Assembly: GCF_900099805.1 (NCBI RefSeq)
Contig: NZ_FNDR01000015.1
Span: 62,001-126,000, forward strand
Direction: 5' to 3'
DNA: 64,000 nucleotides
Source of the DNA: Variovorax sp. OV700
GTDB taxonomy: Bacteria > Pseudomonadota > Gammaproteobacteria > Burkholderiales > Burkholderiaceae_C
Positions 50,738-59,700 of the stretch are shown here, one piece after another. The translations under genes were made by a program, and so were the position numbers. How positions within the stretch are numbered: position 1 is the stretch's first letter; every line of letters starts with the position of its first letter. The notes under the pieces are model-generated. The model had not been told where the DNA came from. It made no database searches and saw nothing but the letters and a program-made list of their open reading frames with translations.

Positions 50738-51316
50738 ATGACTCAAAGACTCAAGATCGTCGCCGTCTCCGGCGGCCTGCAACGCCCCTCGCGCACGCTC
50801 GCGCTGGTCGAGGAACTGCTGGAGGGACTGACCGACGCCTGGCCCGCCGAGACGCGCCTGATCGAACTCGGCCAGCTGGTGCCGAAGTTCGGCGGCGTGC
50901 TGCAGCGCGGCCAGCTTCCGGCTGAGGTCGAGCAGTCGCTCAAGGATGTGGAATCCGCCGACCTGCTGCTGGTGGCGAGCCCGATCTATCGCGGTTCGTA
51001 CACAGGGCTCTTCAAGCATTTCTTCGACTTCGTCCATCACGAATCGCTGATCGACGTCCCGGTGCTGCTTGCGGCCACCGGCGGCAGCGACCGCCACGCA
51101 CTGGCGATCGACCACCAGCTGCGCCCGCTGTTCAGCTTCTTCCAGGCCTACACGCTGCCCATCGGCGTCTATGCGACCGACAAGGAATTCGAGAACTATC
51201 GCGTGAGCGGCGATGCGCTGCGTGCACGCATCGCACTGGCCGTCCAGCGGGCGCTGCCGGTGCTGCGCCAGCGTGCCAGCAAACCGGTCGAGGTGCCCTC
51301 GCTGGCGATGGCCTGA
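50738..51316 (+). CDS. msuE: NADPH-dependent FMN reductase (MsuE/SsuE-like)
   Basis: This 192-residue flavodoxin-like protein has KIVAVSGGLQRPSRTLALVEELL at the N-terminus and ADLLLVASPIYRGSYTGLFKHFFDFVHHESL, the MsuE/SsuE family signature. It would supply reduced FMN to the two NtaA-type monooxygenases and the SfnB/DszC-like oxidoreductases nearby. There is no Shine-Dalgarno sequence before the ATG (the stretch is pyrimidine-rich). It leads a plus-strand operon and is divergent from the sulfonate-importer genes. Confidence 0.88.
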   Translation: MTQRLKIVAVSGGLQRPSRTLALVEELLEGLTDAWPAETRLIELGQLVPKFGGVLQRGQLPAEVEQSLKDVESADLLLVASPIYRGSYTGLFKHFFDFVHHESLIDVPVLLAATGGSDRHALAIDHQLRPLFSFFQAYTLPIGVYATDKEFENYRVSGDALRARIALAVQRALPVLRQRASKPVEVPSLAMA

Positions 51317-51327
51317 ACGATTCCCCG

Positions 51328-52581
51328 ATGTCCTCCCTGCCTGAACCTCTTTCCGGTGGCCTCGCCATCCCGCGCAAGCCGCGCGACCCCGATCCCGCGC
51401 GCGTGCGGCGCATCCGCGGCGACGACGAAGCGCTGGAGGCCGCGCACCGGCTTGCCGCGCTGTTCGCCCCCGGCGCTTCCGCGCGCGATCGCGAGCGGCG
51501 CCTGCCCTGGGACGAGCTCGATCTCTGGTCCGAGAGCGGTCTCGGCGGCATCACCGTGCCGCGCGCGCATGGTGGCGCCGATGTGTCCTACGCCACGCTG
51601 GCCGAGATCTTCGTGATCCTGTCGGCCGCCGACGGCTCGCTCGGCCAGATCCCGCAGAACCACTTCGGTGTGCTGGGCGTGCTCCGCGAGATCGGCACCG
51701 AGGCGCAGAAGACCCGCTTCCATGCCGAGGTGCTGGCGGGCCGGCGCCTTGGCAATGCCGGCCCGGAGAGGCGATCGAAAACCATTGCGGGCGGCGTCAC
51801 ACGGCTGCGCCGCACGCCCCAGGGCCTGCGCCTGGACGGCGAGCGCTTCTATTCGACCGGTGCACTCTTCGCTCACCGCGTGCCGGCGCGTGCGCTCGAC
51901 GACCAGGGCCGCGTCGTGCAGGTGTGGGTGCCGCGCGATACGCCGGGGCTCACGGTGGTTGATGACTGGTCCTCCTTCGGACAGCGCACCACCGCCAGCG
52001 GCACGGTGCGCTTCGAGTCCGTGCCGGTCGACGAGGCGGACGTGTTGCCGCTCTGGCAACTGGCCGACCGGCCCGGCCTCTTCGGGCCGGGCTCGCAGCT
52101 CCTGCAGGCGGCCATCGACCAGGGCATCGCGCAGGCGGCGCTCGCCGAGGCGATCGCCTTCGTGCGCGAGCATGCGCGCCCCTGGACCGATTCCGGTGTG
52201 GCCCGCGCGGCGGACGACCCGTACATCATCCAGGACGTAGGCCGTCTCGAGGTGGACCTGCATGCCGCACACGAGGTGTTGCTGGAGAGCGGCCGCACGC
52301 TCGATGCGGTGGCGGCACAGCCCGTCACGGCCGAATCCAGCGCGCGCGCCTCGGTCGCCGTGGCCGAGGCCAAGGTCCTGACCACGCGCATCGCGCTCGA
52401 AGCCACCGAGAAGCTGTTCGAGCTCGCCGGCTCTTCATCCACGCGGGAAGCCCGCAACCTGGGCCGGCACTGGCGCAATGCCCGCACCCACACCCTGCAC
52501 GACCCGGTGCGCTGGAAGGCGCACCTGATCGGCAACTACCTGCTCAACCATGTGCCGCCGCCGCGGCATTCCTGGAACTGA
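51328..52581 (+). CDS. SfnB-family sulfur-acquisition oxidoreductase (acyl-CoA dehydrogenase fold)
   Basis: The 417-residue flavoprotein has the acyl-CoA dehydrogenase fold with the SfnB/DszC-type segments SAADGSLGQIPQNHFG (about 92-107), GERFYSTGALFAHR and a terminal GRHWRNARTHTLHDPVRWKAHLIGNYLLN. That subgroup uses FMNH2 and oxygen on organosulfur compounds rather than oxidising acyl-CoA. It starts 11 bases after the flavin reductase and is a paralogue of the next gene. One segment (LGNAGPERRSKTIAGGVTRL) departs from its neighbour's EIGHKDFKRRTRL, so substrate ranges probably differ. Confidence 0.87.
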   Translation: MSSLPEPLSGGLAIPRKPRDPDPARVRRIRGDDEALEAAHRLAALFAPGASARDRERRLPWDELDLWSESGLGGITVPRAHGGADVSYATLAEIFVILSAADGSLGQIPQNHFGVLGVLREIGTEAQKTRFHAEVLAGRRLGNAGPERRSKTIAGGVTRLRRTPQGLRLDGERFYSTGALFAHRVPARALDDQGRVVQVWVPRDTPGLTVVDDWSSFGQRTTASGTVRFESVPVDEADVLPLWQLADRPGLFGPGSQLLQAAIDQGIAQAALAEAIAFVREHARPWTDSGVARAADDPYIIQDVGRLEVDLHAAHEVLLESGRTLDAVAAQPVTAESSARASVAVAEAKVLTTRIALEATEKLFELAGSSSTREARNLGRHWRNARTHTLHDPVRWKAHLIGNYLLNHVPPPRHSWN

Positions 52582-52584
52582 CCG

Positions 52585-53868
52585 ATGCCGCTTACCGCTC
52601 TTTTTCCCGATCGCGCATCCGAGGCGCCGGCAGCGCGCGTTCCTGGCTTGCCAGTGGCAAAGCCCGCGCCCATTCCTGCGCAGAAACCGCTGCGCATCCG
52701 CGACGACGCGCAGGCCCTGGAGATTGCGTGCGAGCTCGCTGTCGACTTTGCGGGGGGCGCTGCGGCGCGCGATCGCGAGCGGCGCCTGCCCTGGGCCGAG
52801 CTGGAGCGCTTCACCGCCAGCGGCCTCTGGGCGATCACCGTGCCGCGCGAGCACGGCGGCGCTGGCGTTTCGTTGCGCACGCTGGCGGAGGTGATCGCCA
52901 TCATCTCGGCCGCCGACGGCTCGCTCGGCCAGATTCCGCAGAACCACTACTACGCACTGGAGGTGCTGCGCGTCGGGGGCACCGAGGCCCAGAAAAGCTT
53001 TTTCTACCGCCGCGTGCTCGAAGGCGAGCGCTTCGGCAATGCGCTCGCGGAGATCGGCCACAAGGACTTCAAGCGTCGCACGCGCCTGCAGGAGGAAGGC
53101 GGCAGCCTTCAGATCGACGGGCAGAAGTTCTATTGCACCGGTGCGCTCTTCGCGCACTGGATTCCCACGCTGGTCGCGGCACAGGAGGGCGCCCGCGAAG
53201 TGACCAAGCTCGCCTTCGTGCCGCGCCGCGCCGAGGGCGTGAGCATCGTGGACGACTGGGACGGATTCGGCCAGCGCGTGACGGGCAGCGGCTCGGTGCG
53301 CTTCGAGGGGGTGCAGATCGACCCGGCCTGGGTCATTCCCTTCCTGGCCTCCTTCGAGCGGCCCACCACCATCGGCCCGTTCGCGCAGCTGCTGCATGCG
53401 GCCATCGACTTGGGGCTGGGGCGCGGCGCCTTCGAGGCCACGCTGCCCTTCGTGCGCGAACGCGCCCGGCCATGGATCGATGCCGGTGTGGAACGCGCCA
53501 GCGAAGACCCGCTCGCGATCCAGCTGACCGGCGAGGTGGCGGTGCGCCTGCGCGCTGCCGAGGCCTTGCTGCGCCGCGCCGCCCGCTTCGTCGAGGCGGC
53601 CCAGCGCGCACCCGGCGAGCACAGCGTGGGCGCGGCCTCGATCGCGGTGGCCGAGGCCCGCGTGCTGAGCACCACCGCCTCGCTCGACGCCGGCAACCGC
53701 CTGTTCGAGCTGGCCGGCACCAGCGCCACGCTCGACGGCCTGGGCCTGGACCGCTTCTGGCGCAACGCGCGCACCCACACGCTGCACGACCCGGTGCGCT
53801 GGAAGTACCACCACATCGGCAACTACCACCTCAACGACCGCCTCCCGCCGCGGCACGGCGCCCTGTGA
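52585..53868 (+). CDS. SfnB-family sulfur-acquisition oxidoreductase (second)
   Basis: This 427-residue paralogue of the preceding protein has SAADGSLGQIPQNHYYALEVL, NALAEIGHKDFKRRTRL, GQKFYCTGALFAHW and DRFWRNARTHTLHDPVRWKYHHIGNYHLN. It begins three bases after the first SfnB gene. Tandem SfnB-like genes next to a flavin reductase and an NtaA-type monooxygenase match sulfur-starvation clusters that release sulfite from sulfones or sulfonates. The exact substrate is not evident. It has about 35 extra N-terminal residues before the fold. Confidence 0.88.
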   Translation: MPLTALFPDRASEAPAARVPGLPVAKPAPIPAQKPLRIRDDAQALEIACELAVDFAGGAAARDRERRLPWAELERFTASGLWAITVPREHGGAGVSLRTLAEVIAIISAADGSLGQIPQNHYYALEVLRVGGTEAQKSFFYRRVLEGERFGNALAEIGHKDFKRRTRLQEEGGSLQIDGQKFYCTGALFAHWIPTLVAAQEGAREVTKLAFVPRRAEGVSIVDDWDGFGQRVTGSGSVRFEGVQIDPAWVIPFLASFERPTTIGPFAQLLHAAIDLGLGRGAFEATLPFVRERARPWIDAGVERASEDPLAIQLTGEVAVRLRAAEALLRRAARFVEAAQRAPGEHSVGAASIAVAEARVLSTTASLDAGNRLFELAGTSATLDGLGLDRFWRNARTHTLHDPVRWKYHHIGNYHLNDRLPPRHGAL

Positions 53869-53916
53869 GCGCCGGGCCTCTTTCTTCCCTCTTTCGTTCT
53901 TTCTTCGGAGTCTCTC

Positions 53917-54777
53917 TTGAGCCGTTTCTCATCGCTTCCCGCCGCGCTGTCCCGGCGCCGCCTGCTGCAGCTCGCCTCGGCCGCCGCCACGGGCAGTGCA
54001 GGCCTGCCCGTTTTCGCGGCCCTCAAGGAGCACCCCGGCACCACCAAGGTCCTGAAGGTTGGCGTCACGACCGGACCGCATGAGCAGACCTTCGAGGTCG
54101 TCAAGCGCGTGGCCGAGCGCGACTACGGCCTCAAGATCCAGATCGTCCCCTTCACCGACTACAGCCGGCCCAACGCCGCGCTGGATGCTGGCGACCTGGA
54201 TGCCAACAGCTTCCAGCACCGGCCCTTCCTCGCGGCGCAGGTGCGTTCGCGCGGCTACAAGATCGTGGGCTTCGGCCGCACCTGGATTGGGCCGATCGCG
54301 ATCTATTCGCGCAAGTACAAGGCCTTCAAGGACCTGCCGGAGGGCGCGAGCATTGCCATTCCCAATGACCCGTCGAACGAAAGCCGGGTGCTGTTGCTGC
54401 TGCAGAAGGCCGGCGTCATCAAGCTCAAGAGCGGCATCGACCCGATCGCGGGCATCAATGCCACGCCGCGCGACATCACCGAGAACCCCCGGAAGTTCCG
54501 CTTCGTCGAGATCGAGGCCGCCCAGCTGCCGCGCACCCTCGACGACACCGACGCCTCGGCCGTCAATGCCGACTATGCCAACAAGGCCGGCCTCAATCCG
54601 GCCCGGGACGGCATCCTGGTCGAGGACAAGGAAGGTCCCTACGCCTGCCTGATTGCGGTGCGCGAGCAGGACAAGGAGCAGCCCTGGGTCGGGCAGCTCG
54701 TCAAGGCCTACCAGACCGACGAGGTGCGCGACTTCATCGTCAAGACCTTCGCCGGCGGCGTGCTGCCGGCGTTCTGA
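53917..54777 (+). CDS. MetQ/NlpA-family substrate-binding protein
   Basis: The 286-residue receptor has a Tat-like signal (LSRRRLLQLASAAATG) and the NlpA/MetQ fold: LKVGVTTGPHEQTFEVVKRVAERDYGLKIQIVPFTDY and LDANSFQHRPFL. It starts at TTG 53917, supported by GGAG six bases upstream and by the signal peptide. MetQ proteins bind methionine, but no metN or metI gene is present here. It may use a permease elsewhere or bind a related thioether. The next gene starts one base after its stop. Confidence 0.87.
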   Translation: MSRFSSLPAALSRRRLLQLASAAATGSAGLPVFAALKEHPGTTKVLKVGVTTGPHEQTFEVVKRVAERDYGLKIQIVPFTDYSRPNAALDAGDLDANSFQHRPFLAAQVRSRGYKIVGFGRTWIGPIAIYSRKYKAFKDLPEGASIAIPNDPSNESRVLLLLQKAGVIKLKSGIDPIAGINATPRDITENPRKFRFVEIEAAQLPRTLDDTDASAVNADYANKAGLNPARDGILVEDKEGPYACLIAVREQDKEQPWVGQLVKAYQTDEVRDFIVKTFAGGVLPAF

Positions 54778-54778
54778 C

Positions 54779-56149
54779 ATGGCGCAGAAGAACCAGATTC
54801 TGCTCAACGCATTCAACATGAACTGCGTAGGCCACATCAACCACGGCCTGTGGACCCATCCGCGCGACCGCTCGCTCGAGTACAACACGCTCGAATACTG
54901 GACCGACATGGCGCGAACCTTGGAACGGGGCCTCTTCGACGGCCTGTTCATTGCCGACATCGTGGGCGTCTACGACATCTACCAGCACAACGTCGACGTG
55001 ACGCTGCGCGAGTCGATCCAGTTGCCGGTGAACGACCCGCTGCTGCTGGTGTCGGCCATGGCGGCGGCAACCCGGCATCTGGGCTTTGGCGTCACCGTCA
55101 ATCTGACCTACGAGCAGCCTTACCTGCTGGCGCGGCGCTTCTCGACGCTGGACCATCTCACGCGCGGACGCATCGGCTGGAACATCGTCACCGGCTATCT
55201 CGACAGCGCCGCGCGCGCGATGGGCCTGGCGAAGCAGATCGCGCATGACGAGCGCTACGAACGGGCCGACGAGTACCTGGAAGTGCTCTACAAGTTGTGG
55301 GAGGGAAGCTGGGAAGATGCAGCCGTGCGGCGCGACAAGGCCGCGCGCGTGTTCGCGGACCCGGCCCGGGTGCACAAGGTGCGGCACGAGGGCCGGTACC
55401 ACCAGGTCGAGGGGTATCACCTGGCTGAACCCTCGCCCCAGCGCACGCCTGTGTTGTTCCAGGCTGGCAGTTCGGGCCGTGGCCAGCGCTTTGCCGCGCG
55501 GCATGCCGAGTGCGTCTTCATCTCGCCGCCCAGCAAGGAAGCGGCGCGCAAGAGCGTGCAGGCGCTGCGGGAGCAACTGGTACTGGCCGGCCGGCGTCCC
55601 GACGACGTCAAGGTGTTCGTCGGTGCCGCGGTGGTGCCGGGCGCGAACGCGAAGGAGGCGCAGGGAAAGTACGCGGACTATCGGCACTACGCGAGCCGCG
55701 AGGCGGGCTTGGCCCATTTCTCTGCCAGCACCGGCATCGACTACGCGCGCTACGACCTGGACGAACCGATCGACTACGGGAAGACCAATGCCATCGAATC
55801 GGCCACCCGCACCGCCGAGCAGCAGGGCTGGACGCGCCGCAAGCTGCTGGACCTTTTCGAACTCGGTGGGCGCTATCCGGCCATCGTCGGCGATGCGTCG
55901 CAAGTGGCGGACGAACTGCAGTCGTGGATCGACGAGACCGGCGTGGATGGCTTCAACCTGAGCCGTACCGTGGTGCCCGAGAGCTATGAGGATTTCGTGG
56001 ACCTAGTCGTGCCCGAGCTGCAGAACCGTGGCGTCTACAAGACCGCCTATGCCGAGGGCAGCCTGCGGCGCAAGTTGTTCGACGCCGGCGACCGGCTGCC
56101 CGCACGTCACACCGCAGCGCAGTTCCGTCATGGCGCCGGCGAAACCTGA
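54779..56149 (+). CDS. NtaA/SnaA/DszA-family FMN-dependent monooxygenase
   Basis: The 456-residue bacterial luciferase-like enzyme has the NtaA/DszA layout: LLNAFNMNCVGHINHGLW, LEYWTDMARTLERGLFDGLFIADIVG, VTVNLTYEQPYLLARRFSTLDHLTRGRIGWNIVTGY and PQRTPVLFQAGSSGRGQRFAARHAE. Such enzymes use FMNH2 from a separate reductase to cleave C-N or C-S bonds. With the flavin reductase and SfnB-like proteins it resembles a DszA/DszC/DszD set. The stop codon abuts the convergent gene's stop in the hexamer TGATCA. Confidence 0.9.
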   Translation: MAQKNQILLNAFNMNCVGHINHGLWTHPRDRSLEYNTLEYWTDMARTLERGLFDGLFIADIVGVYDIYQHNVDVTLRESIQLPVNDPLLLVSAMAAATRHLGFGVTVNLTYEQPYLLARRFSTLDHLTRGRIGWNIVTGYLDSAARAMGLAKQIAHDERYERADEYLEVLYKLWEGSWEDAAVRRDKAARVFADPARVHKVRHEGRYHQVEGYHLAEPSPQRTPVLFQAGSSGRGQRFAARHAECVFISPPSKEAARKSVQALREQLVLAGRRPDDVKVFVGAAVVPGANAKEAQGKYADYRHYASREAGLAHFSASTGIDYARYDLDEPIDYGKTNAIESATRTAEQQGWTRRKLLDLFELGGRYPAIVGDASQVADELQSWIDETGVDGFNLSRTVVPESYEDFVDLVVPELQNRGVYKTAYAEGSLRRKLFDAGDRLPARHTAAQFRHGAGET

Positions 56150-57409
56150 TCAACTTTCGGTCCGGGTCCCCACTGCCCAATAGAAGGTCGGTCGGGTCCC
56201 GTTGAGCGCGTGGTCACCGACCGTGCGCGCCTTGTAGATCACCGGGTTGTGCGAGGCCAGCGTGCGCGCGTTGCGCCAGTGGCGATCCAGCCGCCGGTCT
56301 TCCTGCAGCGCCGAGGCACCCCCGATGTCGAACAGGCGCGTCGCAGCGTTCAGCACGGTGTCGACGATGCCCACCTGCGCCTTGGCGGTGCGCAGCTCCA
56401 CGTCGACGATCAGGCTTTCGGGAACGGGCTCGCCACGCTGGCGCAGGCGGTCGATGTCGCCCAGTCCGCGAGCCACTGCGGCCACGGCCGCTGCCGCCGT
56501 GAAGGCCGCGCTGGAAAGCTGCCCCACCACTTGCTGCACCAGAGGATCTTCCCGCGGTGTGGTGCCGCTGCCGTGGCTGTACACGCGCTTGCGCGGCTGC
56601 ACGAAGGCCACTGCGTCGCGTTCGATCGCGCGTGCAATGCCGGCCAGCGTGGCCAGGTGGGTGAGCTGGAAATGGGCGGTGAGCGGCGTGGGCCGTTCGC
56701 GGTCGTAGGACAGCACATGGCCTGGCTCGACAGCGACGCGGCGAAAGCGCGTGGTGCCCGACCCGGTCAGGCGCTGGCCGAAACCGCGCCAATCGTCGAT
56801 GCGCTCCACGCCGCGCGCCTCCGCGGGCACGAGCACCAGCACGCGGCCTTGCTTGCTCGTGTCGTCCGCGCGCTGGGCTGTCACGGGAATCCAGTCGGCG
56901 TAGAGAGTGCCTGTGCTGTAGTACTTGTCGCCATCGAGCAGCCAGCCTTTGCCGTCACGCGTGAGCTTGGTCTGCAGCGTGCCCACCTCGGCTTCGCCCA
57001 GCTCGGTGGTGGCATTGCCGAAGATCGCGCCGTCGGCGGCGCGCCGCAGCCAGGGTGCATGCAGTTCGGGATCGATCTCGGCGTAGAGCCGTTCGATGAA
57101 ACCGAAGTGCGCGCGCAGGATCTGCGGAAGGTTGGAATCGGCAGCGCCAAGCTCGATGAGCAAGTCGAACAGCTGCTCGACCGAGGCGCCAAGGCCGCCG
57201 TGGGCGAGCGGCACGCGCAACGCGCCGAAGTTCGCGTCGCGCAGCCAGGTGACGGCATCGTAGGCCAGTGCGCGCTCGTTCTCGCGTTGGGCGGCATGTT
57301 CGGCGATGCGGGCGAACACGGGGCGGAAGCGCTCGGCGAGTTGTTCGTAGGCAGGGGGTTGCGGGGGCATGAACGATGGCGGAACAAGAAAGGTGGGGAA
57401 CGCGGTCAC
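56150..57409 (-). CDS. DszC/SfnB-like oxidoreductase (acyl-CoA dehydrogenase fold)
   Basis: This is a roughly 419-residue flavoprotein of the same acyl-CoA dehydrogenase-fold monooxygenase group (AADSNLPQILRAHFGFIERLY, LDGDKYYSTGTLYADWIPV, IDDWRGFGQRLTGSGTTRF, LDRHWRNARTLASHNPVIYKARTVGDHALNG). It is the third such protein in the window but clearly diverged. The start is uncertain: GTG 57409 overlaps the monooxygenase stop (GTGA) and is used here, while ATG 57370 would give 406 residues. Neither has a ribosome-binding site. It ends the minus-strand operon that begins with the amidohydrolase. Confidence 0.85.
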   Translation of the reverse strand: MTAFPTFLVPPSFMPPQPPAYEQLAERFRPVFARIAEHAAQRENERALAYDAVTWLRDANFGALRVPLAHGGLGASVEQLFDLLIELGAADSNLPQILRAHFGFIERLYAEIDPELHAPWLRRAADGAIFGNATTELGEAEVGTLQTKLTRDGKGWLLDGDKYYSTGTLYADWIPVTAQRADDTSKQGRVLVLVPAEARGVERIDDWRGFGQRLTGSGTTRFRRVAVEPGHVLSYDRERPTPLTAHFQLTHLATLAGIARAIERDAVAFVQPRKRVYSHGSGTTPREDPLVQQVVGQLSSAAFTAAAAVAAVARGLGDIDRLRQRGEPVPESLIVDVELRTAKAQVGIVDTVLNAATRLFDIGGASALQEDRRLDRHWRNARTLASHNPVIYKARTVGDHALNGTRPTFYWAVGTRTES

Positions 57410-58770
57410 GCGATAGCGGCCGGATGCGCTTGGCGGGCCGAATGCGCGCGATGCACGGGCCGCTGCAAACCCAGGTGCTCGCGCAGCGTTCGGCCTTCGT
57501 ACTCGGTGCGGAACAGGCCGCGCCGCCGCAGCTCGGGCAGCACGAGCTCGATGAAGTCGTCCAGCCCGCCCGGGAACCACGGCGCCATGATGTTGAAGCC
57601 GTCCGCGCCGCCTTCCTCGAACCACTGCTGCAGCTGGTCGGCAATGCTGGCGGGCGTGCCCACCACCTGCTGGTGGCCGCGCGCGCCGGCAATGCGCAGA
57701 TAGAGATCCCGGATGCTGAGGTTTTCGCGGCGCGCCAGGTCCAGCAGCAGCCGTTGGCGGCTCTTGGGGCCGTTGGTTTCCGGCAGTTCGGGCAGCGGGG
57801 CGTCGACCGGCAGGCTGGAGAAGTCGAAGCCTCCGATCACGTTCGACAGCAGCGACACGCCGACCACCGGATGCACGAGTTCCTGCAGTTGCTCGAACTT
57901 CTCCTCGGCCTCTGCCTGCGTGCGGCCGACCACCGGGAAGATGCCGGGCATGATCTTCACCTCGTCGGGGTGGCGGCCATGGCGTGGCAGCCGGCCCTTG
58001 ACGTCGGCGTAGAAGGCCTTCGCCTCCTCGACGGTCTGATGCGCGACGAAGATCACTTCGGCCGTGCGCGCGGCAAGGTCCCGGCCTGCTTCCGAAGCAC
58101 CGGCCTGCACCACCACCGGCCGTCCCTGCGGCGAGCGCGCGACGTTGAGCGGACCGCGCACCGAGAAGTGCGCGCCCTTGTGACCCAGCACGTGCAGCTT
58201 GTGCTCGTCGAAGTAGAGGCCGCTTGGCTTGTCGCGCACGAAGCTGTCGTCCTCCCAGCTGTCCCACAAGCCCGTGACCACGTCGTGGAATTCGGCCGCG
58301 CGCTCGTAGCGCAGCGCGTGCTCGAAATGCTCGTCGCGGTTGAAGTTCTGCGCCTCGCCGGTGCCGCTGGAGGTCACCAGGTTCCAGCCCGAGCGCCCGC
58401 CGCTGATCTGGTCGAGTGAAGCGAACTTGCGCGCTACGTTGAAGGGCTCGTTGAAGCTCGTCGACACCGTGGCGATGAGCCCGATGCGCTCGGTCAGCGC
58501 CGCGATGGCGGAGAGCAGCGTGAGCGGCTCGAAGTGGTCGGCGCGTGCCGTGCGCGAGAGCGAAGGCAGGTCGCTGTTGCGCACGCCAACGGAATCGGCG
58601 AGGAAGACGGCGTCGAACTTGGCCGCTTCCGCCTTCTGCGCGAGCTCGACGTAGTGGCGAAAGTTGCTCCCGGCATCGGCCTGCGCGCCTGGATGGCGCC
58701 AGGCCGCGATGTGGTGGCCGGTCTGCATGAGGAAGGCGCCGAGCTTGAACTGGCGCGTGGATGAAGCCAT
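57406..58770 (-). CDS. NtaA/DmoA-family FMN-dependent monooxygenase (second)
   Basis: The 454-residue luciferase-like monooxygenase has KLGAFLMQTGHHIAAWRHPGAQ, FDAVFLADSVGVR, STSFNEPFNVARKFASLDQISGGRSGWNLVTS and SPQGRPVVVQAGASEAGRDLAARTAEVIF, all NtaA/DszA-type. It belongs to a different branch from the enzyme at 54779-56149. It follows the ABC ATPase by 41 bases and overlaps the DszC-like gene. It probably attacks the compound imported by this operon's transporter, using flavin reduced by the MsuE-like protein. Confidence 0.9.
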   Translation of the reverse strand: MASSTRQFKLGAFLMQTGHHIAAWRHPGAQADAGSNFRHYVELAQKAEAAKFDAVFLADSVGVRNSDLPSLSRTARADHFEPLTLLSAIAALTERIGLIATVSTSFNEPFNVARKFASLDQISGGRSGWNLVTSSGTGEAQNFNRDEHFEHALRYERAAEFHDVVTGLWDSWEDDSFVRDKPSGLYFDEHKLHVLGHKGAHFSVRGPLNVARSPQGRPVVVQAGASEAGRDLAARTAEVIFVAHQTVEEAKAFYADVKGRLPRHGRHPDEVKIMPGIFPVVGRTQAEAEEKFEQLQELVHPVVGVSLLSNVIGGFDFSSLPVDAPLPELPETNGPKSRQRLLLDLARRENLSIRDLYLRIAGARGHQQVVGTPASIADQLQQWFEEGGADGFNIMAPWFPGGLDDFIELVLPELRRRGLFRTEYEGRTLREHLGLQRPVHRAHSARQAHPAAIA

Positions 58771-58811
58771 GGGGCGAATGCCTTGGAAAAAAGGGGAAGG
58801 GGTTGCGGCGC

Positions 58812-59675
58812 TCACCACGCCAGCTGCAGCCGCTGCGGCAGGCCGGCTTCGGCCGATTTGGGTTGTTGCGGCGCGGCGACCGGTGCGCGATCGGCACCGA
58901 CGTCGAGGAAGTCGCTGAGCACGTCGTCGCGCAAGGCGATGAAGGCCGGGTCGCTTCGGTTGCGCGGGTGCGGCAGGTCGACCTCGACCGTGCGCCGGAT
59001 GCGGCCGGGCGAGGGCTGCATCACCACCACGCGATCGCCGAGAAAGACGGCTTCCTCGACATCGTGGGTCACCAGCAGCATCGTGATGCGCTCCTTCTGC
59101 CAGATGCGCTGAAGCTCGTTCTGCAGCCGCGAGCGTGTGAGCGCATCGAGCGCGCCGAAGGGCTCGTCGAGCAGCAGCACGCGCGGCCGGTTCACCAGGC
59201 CGCGCGCGATGGCAACGCGCTGCGCCATGCCGCCGGAGATCTGGTGCGGCCAGGACTTCTCGAAGCCCTCGAGCCCGACCAGGGCGACGTGCTCGGCCAC
59301 CCGTTCGCGCTTCTCCTTGGCGCTGAAAGGCGCATTGCGCAGGCCCACGGCGATGTTCTGCTCCACCGTGAGCCAAGGGAAGAGGCGGTGGTCCTGGAAC
59401 ACGATGCCGCGCTCGCGGCCGGTGCCCGAGATCGGTTCGCCATCCAGCAGGATTTTTCCCTCGTACTGCGCATCGAGGCCGAGGATGAGTCGCAGCAGCG
59501 TGGACTTGCCGCACCCGCTGGCACCGACGATGCTCACGAAGCGGCCAGCCGGAACATGCAGGTCGATGCCTTCGAGCACCTGCAGTTCGCCGCCGCTGGC
59601 CTGCGTGTTCGCATAGCGCTTGCCGAGGCCGCGAATGTCGAGTTCGTTGGAGGGGTTCGCGAGGAGGGAGGTCAT
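58812..59675 (-). CDS. SsuB-type ABC transporter ATPase
   Basis: The 287-residue ATPase has Walker A GASGCGKST (51-59), signature ISGGM (146-150) and Walker B LLLDEP (167-172), as in SsuB. A roughly 30-residue tail (DRAPVAAPQQPKSAEAGLPQRL) follows the fold. It lies 25 bases after the second permease gene. Together with two permeases and the receptor at 61373-62482 it forms the third Ssu/Tau-type importer of this window. Confidence 0.9.
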   Translation of the reverse strand: MTSLLANPSNELDIRGLGKRYANTQASGGELQVLEGIDLHVPAGRFVSIVGASGCGKSTLLRLILGLDAQYEGKILLDGEPISGTGRERGIVFQDHRLFPWLTVEQNIAVGLRNAPFSAKEKRERVAEHVALVGLEGFEKSWPHQISGGMAQRVAIARGLVNRPRVLLLDEPFGALDALTRSRLQNELQRIWQKERITMLLVTHDVEEAVFLGDRVVVMQPSPGRIRRTVEVDLPHPRNRSDPAFIALRDDVLSDFLDVGADRAPVAAPQQPKSAEAGLPQRLQLAW

Positions 59676-59700
59676 GGGAGGAAAGTTCTTTCTGCGTCGT

